Shown: in pieces, positions 54,306-62,500 of the stretch | How the letters are laid out: the number at the start of each line of letters is the position of its first letter | Position numbering within the stretch: position 1 is the first letter of the stretch | Assembly: GCF_018141405.1 (NCBI RefSeq) | Contig: NZ_CP058648.1 | Coordinates: forward strand, 387,001-451,000 | Source of the DNA: Serpentinicella alkaliphila | GTDB lineage: Bacteria; Bacillota; Clostridia; Peptostreptococcales; Natronincolaceae | Length of the DNA: 64,000 nucleotides | Reading direction: 5' to 3' | Notes under the pieces: generated by a model | The model's input: the letters and a program-made list of their open reading frames with translations, nothing else | Database searches by the model: none | What the model was told of the DNA's origin: nothing | Translations under genes and position numbers: made by a program

Positions 54306-55670
54306 CTAAAGTACTAATTCAAAATCCTCATCCGAGGAATCAATATCAACCTTGTCTAATAAGGCATTACTAATCATCTCTAAAACTCTCATGGCCCCTT
54401 TATATCCAACTACAGGAAGATAACTATGAACACTTCTATCTAAAACAGGAAACCCTATTCTCACTAGAGGAATATCTTCTGCCTTAGAGATAAATTTACC
54501 GTAGGTGTTACCAATTATGAGGTCTACAGGCTCATTTTTAATCCATTGATGGAATTCAAATAAGTCTCCACCACTTTTTACTCTTCCTTCAACCCCAGCC
54601 TCTTCAAGCATTTCTTTTATCTCTATTTCAAAGCTTTGACCAGGAGTTCCAGTTAATACATGTATTGGCTTCATACCTATTCCTAGCACAAACTCCGTTA
54701 GGGCAATAACAGTATCTGGATCTCCAAAGATAGCAACTCTCTTTCCGTGGTAGTGGTAGTGAGTATCAGTCATAATATCTACAAGTTGACCTCTCTCCTC
54801 TTCTAACTCGTACGGAACATCAACACCCGTTGCCTTTACAAGCTCCATAATAAGTTTATCTGTAGCCTCTATACCAATTGGAGTTTTTAAAATACTTGGT
54901 TTTACCTTACATTTCTTTTCTAACTCGAAGGCTCCAGCTTCAGAAGCAAATCTACCTAAAGCGATAGTTAAATCTGAATTTCCTGAGTCTGTTATTTCCT
55001 CAACCTTCGCACCACCCTTAGGGTACATCTCATACTTTCCTGTCATTGGGGAATCTACCACCCCAGAAGTATCAGGAAACATTGTAATTGGAACTTCTAA
55101 CAATTTTGCAATTCTTTTAATCTCTCTCATATCTCCTGGATTAACAAAGCCAGGAATTATATTTACCTTTCCATTGCTGATGCCTTTTTCACTTTTAGCT
55201 AAATACGTTACCATCGCCTTCACCATATTTGAAAATCCAGTTATATGTGAACCTACATAACTTGGAGTATTAGCATGTAACACAACCTTACCTTCAGGTA
55301 TTTCTGCATCTTGTATAATTGAACCAATATCATCTCCGATTGTTTCAGACAAATAGGTAGTATTAATAGCGATTACTTCCGGCTTATATATTGAAAACAC
55401 GTTATTAATAGCTGTTTTTAAGTTAGAAAGTCCTCCAAATACAGAGGAGCCTTCAGTAAAAGAACTGGTAGATGCCACAATTGGATCTCTAAAATGTCTT
55501 GTTAGGTGCATTCTATGATATGAACAGCAACCCTGAGAGCCGTGGCTATGAGGTAAACAACCATGTATTCCTAGTGCAGCATACATAGCACCTATAGGCT
55601 GACAGGTTTTAGCTGGATTTATTACTAAGCCCCTTTTTTCATATATTTCCTTCGGGGTATGATTTAACAT
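54306..55670 (-). CDS. nifK: Nitrogenase MoFe protein beta subunit, with one P-cluster cysteine replaced
   Basis: 454 residues, the short clostridial form lacking the long N-terminal arm of the Azotobacter protein (523). P-cluster ligands C23 (KTCQPIGAMY) and C48 (HGSQGCCSYHRMH) are present. The third, expected 58 residues later as in TTCMAE, is Tyr106 here (INTTYLSETIGDD; codon TAT at 55353-55355). The serine in NTPSYVGSH is kept. Forms the alpha2beta2 MoFe protein with NifD, whose gene overlaps it by 7 bp. Confidence 0.95.
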   Translation of the reverse strand: MLNHTPKEIYEKRGLVINPAKTCQPIGAMYAALGIHGCLPHSHGSQGCCSYHRMHLTRHFRDPIVASTSSFTEGSSVFGGLSNLKTAINNVFSIYKPEVIAINTTYLSETIGDDIGSIIQDAEIPEGKVVLHANTPSYVGSHITGFSNMVKAMVTYLAKSEKGISNGKVNIIPGFVNPGDMREIKRIAKLLEVPITMFPDTSGVVDSPMTGKYEMYPKGGAKVEEITDSGNSDLTIALGRFASEAGAFELEKKCKVKPSILKTPIGIEATDKLIMELVKATGVDVPYELEEERGQLVDIMTDTHYHYHGKRVAIFGDPDTVIALTEFVLGIGMKPIHVLTGTPGQSFEIEIKEMLEEAGVEGRVKSGGDLFEFHQWIKNEPVDLIIGNTYGKFISKAEDIPLVRIGFPVLDRSVHSYLPVVGYKGAMRVLEMISNALLDKVDIDSSDEDFELVL

Positions 55671-57280
55671 AGTACGTTCACCTCCTCATTTATTTTCCCT
55701 TCTATAATCGGTTCTTTTTTCCATGGTGGGGTTATATAACTCCATGTTGGAGTGTTAATTCCTGCAGAAATGTCTTTAGCGAATATTACTGCCCCTTTAA
55801 ATCCTGCATATGGCCCACTATAGTCATAGCTATGCAACTGTTTAGAGAAAATCCCCATTTTTTGAGAAATAAATTTATCCTTTATACCTGAACAAAATAC
55901 ATCTGGTTTTACTGCCTTTAGTAATGCTTCTGTTTCATGATGGTTTAAATCATCAATAACCATAGTTCCATCCTTCATTTCCTTTATTAAACCCGCATAT
56001 TGACCTAAAGGCATTTTTTCCTTTAACTTTTGCAATCTTTCAGGTGAAAGATATAGTCTATATTGCTTCTCATCCTTCTCTACATGTAAATCAGGAATAT
56101 TTCTTGTATCTGCATCTAATTTAATGTATGGAATGACATCTCTTCCCTCATAGTCATCTCTATGTCCGAATTCATATCCTGCCATAACAGTATCGATTCC
56201 GATTTCTTTTAATAACCCTTGATAATGATGGGCTCTTGAACCTCCAACATATAAAAATGCGGTTTTTCCTTCACACATCTTTTTAAACATTTCAAATGTT
56301 TCCTCTATTTCACTTAACTCCTCTGCAATAACTTCCTCAGTTCTATCAATAAGCTCCTGATCACCAAAATACTCTGCCATGTTTCTTAAAGTTTTAATAG
56401 TTTCATTTACACCGATAAAGTTAACCTTAAGCCAAGGAGTACCATATTTAGTTTCTAGCATTTCTGAAATATAGTTTATAGATCTATGACATTGAACAAC
56501 ATTTAAATTGGCATTATGTGTATTTTTTAATTCTTCATAGGTTCCATCACCCGTCATAATAGATACAATTTCATAGCCTATTTTGTTTAATATTCTAGAG
56601 ATTTCCCAACCATCTCCACCGATATTGTACTCACCTAATATATTTACAGAGTATTTAGGAATCTCTTTTTCTGATTTTTCTACCTTACCGATTACATCTC
56701 TCATTAAAATATTATTTGCAATATGGTGTCCTGCGGATTGACTTACCCCTTTATACCCTTCACAGTCAAAGGCTAGCACCTGTATTCCATACTCCTTTTC
56801 TGCTTCCGCTGCAACGGATTTAATATCATCTCCAATAAGACCTACTGGACAGGTAGCTGATATTGTGATTGCCGCAGGATTGAAAAGTTCTACAGCCTCG
56901 CGAATTGCTTCCTTTAGCTTCTTCTCTCCACCAAATACGATATCACTTTCTTGCATATCCGTTGTGAAGCAGTAATTTATAAAGTTTTTCTCATCACCTT
57001 TTGTTTTAGCTTTATTTCTTCTCGTTCCCCATGCATAATAGGAGCATCCAACAGGTCCATGAACTATGTGTACCATATCTCTAAGTGGACCAATAACTAC
57101 ACCTTTACATCCTGCAAACGCACACCCTCTATTTGTAATAATTCCAGGAATGGTTCTAGTATTAGCTTGTATTTCTTGGGTTTCATCCGATTGCTTTATT
57201 AGCATATGTTTCTGTCTATTCTTTTTAACCTTACTAGGGTAGGTATCAATGACTTTATCTAGACATTTTTTACAACTCAT
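55664..57280 (-). CDS. nifD: Nitrogenase MoFe protein alpha subunit
   Basis: 538 residues, including the insertion of about 50 residues (around residues 380-430, KDEKQYRLYLSPERLQKLKE) that marks the C. pasteurianum type. P-cluster cysteines: C53 (NRGCAFAGCKGVV), C79 (HGPVGCSYYAWGTRR) and the Cys of ATCPVGLIGDD. FeMo-cofactor ligands: Cys in VVQCHRSINYISEM and His in QLHSYDYSGPYAGFKGA. Gln and His of GVSQSAGHHIANN are kept, so a molybdenum enzyme is predicted rather than V- or Fe-only. Site of N2 reduction. Confidence 0.97.
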   Translation of the reverse strand: MSCKKCLDKVIDTYPSKVKKNRQKHMLIKQSDETQEIQANTRTIPGIITNRGCAFAGCKGVVIGPLRDMVHIVHGPVGCSYYAWGTRRNKAKTKGDEKNFINYCFTTDMQESDIVFGGEKKLKEAIREAVELFNPAAITISATCPVGLIGDDIKSVAAEAEKEYGIQVLAFDCEGYKGVSQSAGHHIANNILMRDVIGKVEKSEKEIPKYSVNILGEYNIGGDGWEISRILNKIGYEIVSIMTGDGTYEELKNTHNANLNVVQCHRSINYISEMLETKYGTPWLKVNFIGVNETIKTLRNMAEYFGDQELIDRTEEVIAEELSEIEETFEMFKKMCEGKTAFLYVGGSRAHHYQGLLKEIGIDTVMAGYEFGHRDDYEGRDVIPYIKLDADTRNIPDLHVEKDEKQYRLYLSPERLQKLKEKMPLGQYAGLIKEMKDGTMVIDDLNHHETEALLKAVKPDVFCSGIKDKFISQKMGIFSKQLHSYDYSGPYAGFKGAVIFAKDISAGINTPTWSYITPPWKKEPIIEGKINEEVNVLC

Positions 57281-57295
57281 CCTAATCTCTCCCTT

Positions 57296-57679
57296 CTATA
57301 TAGCTTCCTCTCCTAATTCCCCTGTTCTAATTCTTATAACCTCATCCAAAGGAAGTACAAATATTTTTCCATCACCAAAGTTTCCAGTTTGATTTACGTC
57401 TATAATTGTTTCAACAATTCTACTTACATCCGCATCCTTAACCATTAAGGTTATTAGCCGTTTAGGTAATAACCTATGGTTTTCAGATAATGTTTCACCT
57501 AGAATATGACAAACCTCCACTTCACCCTGTAGGATCTCCTCAGTTAAGGTATCTTCTAGTTTTTTCTTGCCACGACCAAATACCCTGCGACAGGTAATGC
57601 CAGGATAACCTTCTTTTGCAATAGCCTCTTTAGTTCTATTTACCATGTTCATCCTAATAATTGCCATAATTTCCTTCAT
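57296..57679 (-). CDS. nifI2: Nitrogenase regulatory PII-like protein NifI2
   Basis: About 127 residues. MKEIMAIIRMNMVNRTKEAI at the start and FGDGKIFVLPLDEVIRIRTGE at the end are PII-family strands; the central loop (CRRVFGRGKKKLEDTLTEEI) is the long T-loop of the NifI2 class. With NifI1 it binds the MoFe protein and blocks NifH access when ammonium rises, relieved by 2-oxoglutarate and ATP (known from Methanococcus). The ATG at 57679 has GGGGG at good spacing; the longer frame to 57712 overlaps nifI1. Confidence 0.93.
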   Translation of the reverse strand: MKEIMAIIRMNMVNRTKEAIAKEGYPGITCRRVFGRGKKKLEDTLTEEILQGEVEVCHILGETLSENHRLLPKRLITLMVKDADVSRIVETIIDVNQTGNFGDGKIFVLPLDEVIRIRTGELGEEAI

Positions 57680-57692
57680 ATCCTTAACCCCC

Positions 57693-58019
57693 TTATAGCT
57701 TCTTGTCTCCACTACTTACGGTATAAGCTTCTAGTACCTCTGTCACAAATATCTTCCCATCTCCAAAAGCACCCTTTTGACCAGTTTTACCAACTCGTTT
57801 TATAATATCTATAACATCATCCTTATATAAATCTTCAACTACTAGCATTAATAGCTCCTTTGGGATTTCATCGTAGTAGACATCCCCAACTTTTATTCCT
57901 CTTTGCTTTCCACGTCCAACTACATCTATTTTAGTGACAGCAGGAAATCCTCCATCATTTAACTCTTTGAGAATTTCAACTGTTTTTTCAGGTCTAACAA
58001 TCGCTCTAATCATTTTCAT
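57693..58019 (-). CDS. nifI1: Nitrogenase regulatory PII-like protein NifI1
   Basis: 108 residues. MKMIRAIVRPEKTVEILKEL, the T-loop region KIDVVGRGKQRGIKVGDVYY, and GAFGDGKIFVTEVLEAYTV, typical of PII proteins of the NifI1 class (no uridylylation tyrosine motif). Acts with NifI2 in rapid switch-off of nitrogenase. AAAAGGAGG precedes the ATG. The gene lies after a 176-bp spacer that holds a large hairpin following nifH. Confidence 0.94.
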   Translation of the reverse strand: MKMIRAIVRPEKTVEILKELNDGGFPAVTKIDVVGRGKQRGIKVGDVYYDEIPKELLMLVVEDLYKDDVIDIIKRVGKTGQKGAFGDGKIFVTEVLEAYTVSSGDKKL

Positions 58020-58074
58020 TCCGTACTCCTCCTTTTAATAATCGATTAAACCTATTAATTAAACTTTTATTAAA

Positions 58075-58092
58075 TAATCAAATATTTGATTA
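58075..58092. promoter_or_regulatory. 18-bp perfect palindrome upstream of nifI1
   Basis: TAATCAAATATTTGATTA is self-complementary end to end. It lies 56 bp before nifI1, between it and the nifH hairpin. It may be a protein-binding site for an internal promoter or simply an AT-rich hairpin. Confidence 0.4.
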
Positions 58093-58119
58093 GAATGTAA
58101 CTTTATGTTAGTATTAAGG

Positions 58120-58195
58120 GTGAGAATTCAAAGTTCTTTTGTGTTAGTTAGGCGTAGCTTCCACAAAATGTTTTTTAGAATTTTTGAATTCTCAC
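58120..58195 (-). promoter_or_regulatory. Large hairpin directly after the nifH stop codon
   Basis: On the minus strand GTGAGAATTCAAA (58195-58183) pairs with TTTGAATTCTCAC (58132-58120), and inside it TTTTGTG pairs with CACAAAA. It begins at the base after the nifH stop. There is no T run, so it is more likely a 3' stabiliser or processing site that leaves more nifH than nifDK message, as seen in other diazotrophs, than a full terminator. Confidence 0.65.
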
Positions 58196-59044
<849 letters not shown>

Positions 59045-59068
59045 TTAAATTATAGATTTTAAAATAAC

Positions 59069-59146
59069 TGAACTATGTCGATGTTTTTAGTTGTTTATAG
59101 TTCGTATTAATGCGAACTATGTTTAATATTTTTAATTTATAGTTCG
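59069..59146 (-). promoter_or_regulatory. nifH leader: four alternating complementary elements
   Basis: In transcript order: CGAACTAT (59146-59139), ATAGTTCG (59120-59113), CGAACTAT (59104-59097), ATAGTTCA (59077-59070). Each can pair with its neighbour (8, 8 and 7 bp), so the three possible hairpins exclude one another. The central pair is a perfect palindromic site with an 8-bp spacer. It could be a DNA operator for a dimeric repressor or an RNA switch downstream of the start site. Confidence 0.65.
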
Positions 59147-59156
59147 TTATTTTAAT

Positions 59157-59185
59157 AATATAGCACAGACTTATGTTTTGCGCAA
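59157..59185 (-). promoter_or_regulatory. Probable nifH promoter
   Basis: On the minus strand TTGCGC (59180-59185), a 17-bp spacer and TATATT (59157-59162), a SigA-type promoter. The predicted start is near 59150, which places the repeated elements in the leader. No -24/-12 (SigL) motif was seen. Confidence 0.55.
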
Positions 59186-59221
59186 CAATTTTCAGAATAT
59201 TTTTTCAATTTAATTTTCCAT

Positions 59222-59264
59222 AAAAAAACCCATTCTCTCTATAAGCTAGATTTGAGAAAGGGTT
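59222..59264 (-). terminator. nifV terminator
   Basis: On the minus strand AACCC-T-TTCTC pairs with GAGAA-T-GGGTT (one mismatch) and is followed by seven T. It separates nifV from nifH. Confidence 0.8.
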
Positions 59265-59301
59265 CACCTATTAAACTCTATAAAATTATTTTTATAATTT
59301 T

Positions 59302-60417
59302 TTATAATTTTTGATAAATATCTAATAATTCTTCATCACTTAATGCTCGTTTTAGAAAAATAGCCTTGCTTTTTAATAATTCTAGGACTTTTCTCAAACT
59401 AATATCATCTACTACTTCATTCGTTAACTCTTGTAATTTATATTTTATTGCTGAAGTTCCTGTGTGCTTTCCCAGTATTATCCCTCTCTTTAAACCTAAA
59501 TCTTCAAAATTCATAAACTCATAGGTGAGTGGATTTTTTAATATCCCATCCACATGTATACCTGACTCATGCCAAAATATTTTTTCTCCAGTAATAGCTT
59601 TCCAATCTGGAATATATCTATTACTTGCCATTGCAACATATTCGCATAACTCCTTACATCTTCTCATATCATAATCCGTATCAACACCTACTGAGTATTT
59701 CAAAGCCATAATAACTTCTTCCAAAGCTGCATTTCCAGCCCTTTCTCCTAGACCATTAACAGTTACACTTAAATAATCTGCCCCTGCCATGGCCCCTGCT
59801 ATAGCATTAGCTGTAGCCATTCCAAGATCGTTATGTGCATGTACCTCTACTTCTATATTTAAATTTTCTTTGAAGTATTTAACTTTATTAAAAGTATCTA
59901 TCGGGTTTAGTATCCCTAATGTATCACTTATCCTTACCCTATTCGCACCTAATTGTTCCGCTACTTTAAAAAATTCTAATAGAAACAAATCATCTGTCCT
60001 AGAGGCATCTTCTGCATTTATAGAAACATACAAGCCCTCTTTTTTTGAGTACTCTAAAACAGTTATCATCATATGGATTACTTTTTCTCTATTTGACTTT
60101 AGTTTGTGCTTAATGTGTATATCTGAGGTTGGGATTGAAATAGCCACTGCATTCAGACCACAATCAATAGAATGCTGAATATCTTCAATTTTCCCTCTAT
60201 TCCAACCAATTAAGCTAGCTGATAAATTCTTCTTAACTATTTCCTTAATTGTATCTTTCTCTTCATTGCCCATCGCAGGTATTCCAACTTCAATTTGTTC
60301 AATTCCTACTTCATTTAACATCTGTGCAATGTAAATCTTTTCTCCCTTTGAAAATACCACACCTGCAGTTTGCTCTCCATCTCTTAAAGTAGTATCCAGT
60401 AGCTTAGTTTTTTGCAT
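59302..60417 (-). CDS. nifV: Homocitrate synthase
   Basis: About 371 residues, DRE-TIM metallolyase. KLLDTTLRDGEQTAGVVFSK (catalytic Arg-Asp-Gly), metal His pair in VEVHAHNDLGMATANAIAGA, and VNGLGERAGNAALEEVIMAL. It condenses acetyl-CoA and 2-oxoglutarate into homocitrate, the organic ligand of FeMo-cofactor. 2-isopropylmalate synthase lookalikes exist, but the length without a regulatory domain and the nif context favour NifV. The ATG at 60417 follows GGGAGGGAAAGAGA; the longer frame to 60471 runs into a terminator hairpin. Confidence 0.9.
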   Translation of the reverse strand: MQKTKLLDTTLRDGEQTAGVVFSKGEKIYIAQMLNEVGIEQIEVGIPAMGNEEKDTIKEIVKKNLSASLIGWNRGKIEDIQHSIDCGLNAVAISIPTSDIHIKHKLKSNREKVIHMMITVLEYSKKEGLYVSINAEDASRTDDLFLLEFFKVAEQLGANRVRISDTLGILNPIDTFNKVKYFKENLNIEVEVHAHNDLGMATANAIAGAMAGADYLSVTVNGLGERAGNAALEEVIMALKYSVGVDTDYDMRRCKELCEYVAMASNRYIPDWKAITGEKIFWHESGIHVDGILKNPLTYEFMNFEDLGLKRGIILGKHTGTSAIKYKLQELTNEVVDDISLRKVLELLKSKAIFLKRALSDEELLDIYQKL

Positions 60418-60435
60418 TCTCTTTCCCTCCCTATT

Positions 60436-60468
60436 TAAAAAATCAGGTAGATTTTTATCTACCTGATT
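60436..60468 (-). terminator. Terminator between the hydrogenase gene and nifV
   Basis: AATCAGGTAGAT, loop of four, ATCTACCTGATT followed on the minus strand by TTTTAAA. It is a perfect 12-bp stem just upstream of the nifV ribosome site, so it either ends the hydrogenase transcript or works as an attenuator before nifV. Confidence 0.85.
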
Positions 60469-60532
60469 CATTTAGTTGATTTTTAATATAATATCAAATC
60501 TTTTAAAGTTCAGAAAGAGTTTTTTGAATTTT

Positions 60533-62299
60533 CTAAATTTTTACTTCTCCCTTAATAGCATACTTTTCCCTTGAACTATAATGAGTATGTAATAGATCAT
60601 GGGCCTTATGACTATTCGGCTTATCTAAATAATCCTCGTACAGTTTTTTTATTAAAGGGTTTTCATGGGATTTTCTGAATAGTTTTAACTGATCTTCCTC
60701 ATATAAGGCCTTTGCTCTTAGCACCCTTATATCCTTATCCATTTTTTCCTGAGCGCTTATATGTGGTTGACCACCGCCAGTAACACAGCCACCGCTACAT
60801 CCCATTATCTCAATAAAATGGTATTCTTTTTTTCCTGAACGAATCATTTCTAACAGATTTGATGCATTACCAGTACCATGAGCAACTGCTACTTTTACAT
60901 CTTTACCACCTAGATTTATCTCTGCTTCCTTGATACCCTCTATACCTCTAACCTCTGTAAACTCTAATTTCTCAACATCTGTACCTAGTACATCTACTAA
61001 AGTTCTTAAGGCAGCCTCCATTACCCCACCAGTAGAACCAAAAATTACTCCAGCCCCACTATATTCACCTAAATCTATGTCGAAATTCTCATCCTCTAAT
61101 TTTAAGAAGTTTAATCTGGACTGTTTAATCATTTTTGCAAGCTCTCTAGTAGTTAAAACTGCATCTACATCTTTTAAACCATGAATTTGAAGCTCAGGTC
61201 TATTAGATTCTGCCTTCTTAGCAGTACATGGCATAATAGATACTACAAATATTTTACTAGGATCTATATTGTTTTTTTCTGCATAATATGACTTAACTAT
61301 AGCACCCATCATTTGGTGTGGAGACTTACAGGTTGATAGATTTTCAAGAAAGTCAGGATAGTTATACTCACAATATCTTACCCACCCAGGAGAACAGGAA
61401 GTAATCATTGGAAGAGTTCCATTGTTTTCAAGCCTATTTAAAAACTCATGGCCTTCTTCCATAATAGTTAAATCCGCTGCATAATTAGTATCAAACACTT
61501 TATCAAATCCAAGTCTTTTTAAAGCAGCAACCATTTTCCCTGTTACTCTAGTTCCTATAGGTAATCCAAACTCCTCACCTAAAGCTGCTCTAACAGCCGG
61601 GGCCGTTTGAACTACCACGTGTACCTCAGGATCTTCAATAGCTGCCCAAACCCTATCTATATCTTCCTTTTCTGTTAATGCACCGACTGGACAGGCAACA
61701 ATACATTGACCACAGTAAATACATGGGGTTTCATTTAAATTTTTATTAAATGCAGTTGAAACCTCAGTTTTAATCCCTCTATTTGTAAAATCAAGTATAC
61801 CTACCTTTTGAACATCCCTACAAACATTTACACATCTTCCACATAAAATACATTTGCTTTTATCCCTAACAACAGCTTCTGATTTATCATCTATAATACT
61901 TGTAGTCATTCTATTTTCAAATGTCACATCTTTGATGTCTAGTTCTTCCACTAAGTTCTGCAGCTCACACTTTGTATTTCTATTACAAGTTAGACAATCT
62001 CTATTATGACTAGCTAATGCTAACTCCAATACTTCTCTTCTAGTTTGTCTTAAGTTTTGTGTATTTGTTCTAACAACCATTCCCTCTTGAACTGGTAGAA
62101 CACAAGCAGTTTGAAGGGATTTAAAACCCTGAACTTCCACTAGACAGACACGACAGGCCCCTACCTCATTTATTCCCTTTAAATAGCAAAGAGTTGGAAT
62201 ATCTATATTTACAGTTTTTGCGGCTTCTAACACTGTGTAATTCTTCGGCACTTCTGTTTTTACATTATCAATTGTCAATGTTATCATTTCCATTACCAT
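60533..62299 (-). CDS. [FeFe]-hydrogenase catalytic subunit (HndD/HydA type)
   Basis: 588 residues. N-terminal [2Fe-2S] domain (CYLKGINEVGACRVCLVEVQ), His-Cys3 cluster (ASHNRDCLTCNRNTKCELQ), two [4Fe-4S] ferredoxin motifs (CILCGRCVNVCRD, CIYCGQCIVACPVGA), then H-cluster motifs ITSCSPGWVRYC, VSIMPCTAKKAE and EIMGCSGGCVTGGGQPH. A short C-terminal small-subunit-like part follows. Domain order and size match HndD of NAD(P)-linked or electron-bifurcating enzymes, but the usual NuoE/NuoF-like partner genes are not adjacent. Its own promoter precedes it. Placed next to nifV and nif, it may recapture or dispose of H2. Confidence 0.94.
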   Translation of the reverse strand: MVMEMITLTIDNVKTEVPKNYTVLEAAKTVNIDIPTLCYLKGINEVGACRVCLVEVQGFKSLQTACVLPVQEGMVVRTNTQNLRQTRREVLELALASHNRDCLTCNRNTKCELQNLVEELDIKDVTFENRMTTSIIDDKSEAVVRDKSKCILCGRCVNVCRDVQKVGILDFTNRGIKTEVSTAFNKNLNETPCIYCGQCIVACPVGALTEKEDIDRVWAAIEDPEVHVVVQTAPAVRAALGEEFGLPIGTRVTGKMVAALKRLGFDKVFDTNYAADLTIMEEGHEFLNRLENNGTLPMITSCSPGWVRYCEYNYPDFLENLSTCKSPHQMMGAIVKSYYAEKNNIDPSKIFVVSIMPCTAKKAESNRPELQIHGLKDVDAVLTTRELAKMIKQSRLNFLKLEDENFDIDLGEYSGAGVIFGSTGGVMEAALRTLVDVLGTDVEKLEFTEVRGIEGIKEAEINLGGKDVKVAVAHGTGNASNLLEMIRSGKKEYHFIEIMGCSGGCVTGGGQPHISAQEKMDKDIRVLRAKALYEEDQLKLFRKSHENPLIKKLYEDYLDKPNSHKAHDLLHTHYSSREKYAIKGEVKI

Positions 62300-62356
62300 A
62301 TTAAGTCCCCCCTACTAATATATAATATTATTCAAATTGTAGTTATATACAGAAAA

Positions 62357-62413
62357 ACAACTACCGTACCCAATATATACAAACAGTATATATGTAGACC
62401 TAGTAGTTGTCAA
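62357..62413 (-). promoter_or_regulatory. Hydrogenase promoter with flanking inverted repeat
   Basis: On the minus strand TTGACA (62408-62413), a 17-bp spacer and TATACT (62385-62390): a near-consensus promoter. ACAACTAC/GTAGTTGT arms lie at 62403-62410, overlapping the -35, and at 62357-62364 past the start site, a likely operator pair or looping site. Confidence 0.7.
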
Positions 62414-62500
62414 TTATTAGTAAATATAGAAGTAAACATCCATATACTTTATAATTCTTACTTTCTAGTTTTACTATATATATTTTAATACGACTATCTC

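Noticed and set aside
55664-57280. Vanadium or iron-only nitrogenase
   Set aside because: No delta subunit gene lies between the D and K genes, the clostridial NifD insertion is present, and modABC and nifEN/nifV accompany it.
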